Shown piece by piece: positions 63,927 to 64,000 of a stretch of DNA of 64,000 bases. The stretch's first letter is position 1. Each line of letters begins with the position of its first letter. The DNA comes from Bryobacterales bacterium F-183. GTDB taxonomy: Bacteria > Acidobacteriota > Terriglobia > Bryobacterales > Bryobacteraceae. Made by a program: the position numbers and the translations under genes. The DNA lies in assembly GCA_016865505.2 (NCBI GenBank), contig AP025252.1:1-64000 (forward strand), given 5' to 3'. The notes beneath the pieces are model-generated. The model ran no database searches. It saw only the letters and a list, made by a program, of their open reading frames with translations, and was not told the DNA's origin.

Positions 63927-64000
63927 GTGCGCATCCTCTTCGATAACGGGACACCTCGGGGGCTTGCCGGTTTCCTGGCAGGGCACACTGTCGAAGAAGC
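63927..64000 (+). CDS. DUF5615 family PIN-like protein, partial (cut by window end)
   Basis: The GTG at 63927 begins RILFDNGTPRGLAGFLAGHTVEEA, the characteristic N-terminus of DUF5615 PIN-like proteins. This is the probable toxin partner of the DUF433 gene; only 24 codons lie in the window, so the catalytic aspartates beyond the first cannot be checked. The D in ILFDNG is expected as the first. Confidence 0.8.
   Translation, partial: MRILFDNGTPRGLAGFLAGHTVEE

Overview
The window starts at the first base of dnaA, so it is probably the conventional start of a circular bacterial chromosome. The GC-rich DNA has features typical of Acidobacteriota, most likely the Solibacter/Bryobacter lineage. 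These are two roughly 1,200-residue receptors with an N-terminal carboxypeptidase-regulatory-like domain, a DUF1549/DUF1553 cytochrome plus DUF1501 pair, a TonB C-terminal protein and a secreted VWA protein. The lineage is inferred from family composition only; there is no rRNA here.

Region by region. 1-1.5 kb holds dnaA, a tRNA-Ser(GCU) and a terminator. 1.6-5.65 kb is accessory-looking: a HEPN-like protein, a small zinc-ribbon protein, a HEAT-repeat protein, an intact and a decayed copy of a small gene with its leader, and a DUF3606 protein. 5.6-13.1 kb (minus) carries the DUF1501 and DUF1549/1553 proteins, a TIG-TonB protein and a secreted metallo-beta-lactamase-fold protein. 13.2-21.2 kb mixes housekeeping genes (stand-alone transpeptidase, ygfZ, a second MBL hydrolase, an MFS carrier, uvrC) with small membrane proteins. 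21.3-23.2 kb is atpD-atpC without the rest of the ATP synthase operon. 23.4-25.5 kb is a GntR/ABC transporter operon, followed by a frameshifted leucine-rich-repeat gene. 26.7-29.4 kb is rpsO-pnp with a strong terminator. 29.4-34.3 kb holds an EAL protein, a small membrane protein and the first TonB-type receptor. 34.4-38.2 kb has a divergent marR/MFS pair, lepB, a membrane protein and nth. 38.2-43.8 kb has a TMTC-like TPR membrane protein, a large zinc-ribbon/repeat membrane protein, a nadD-like gene and a VWA protein. 43.9-45.8 kb is rpsT, cdsA and uppS. 45.8-55.1 kb is a seven-gene chemosensory operon. 55.1-58.75 kb is the second receptor. 58.9-63.5 kb is the classic ffh-rpsP-khpA-rimM-trmD-rplS-rnhB cluster. 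The right edge holds a DUF433 gene and the start of a DUF5615-like gene, which look like a toxin-antitoxin pair.

The most interesting system is the chemosensory operon at 45.8-55.1 kb. Its parts match the Pseudomonas Wsp surface-sensing pathway (two CheW proteins, CheR with TPRs, MCP, CheA fused to a receiver, CheB). The expected GGDEF output protein is replaced by a soluble receiver-receiver-histidine kinase. Other points worth checking are the duplicated leader and small gene, the single-base frameshift in the LRR gene, the in-frame minisatellite in the zinc-ribbon protein, the 110-base trmD/rplS overlap and the candidate MarR operator.
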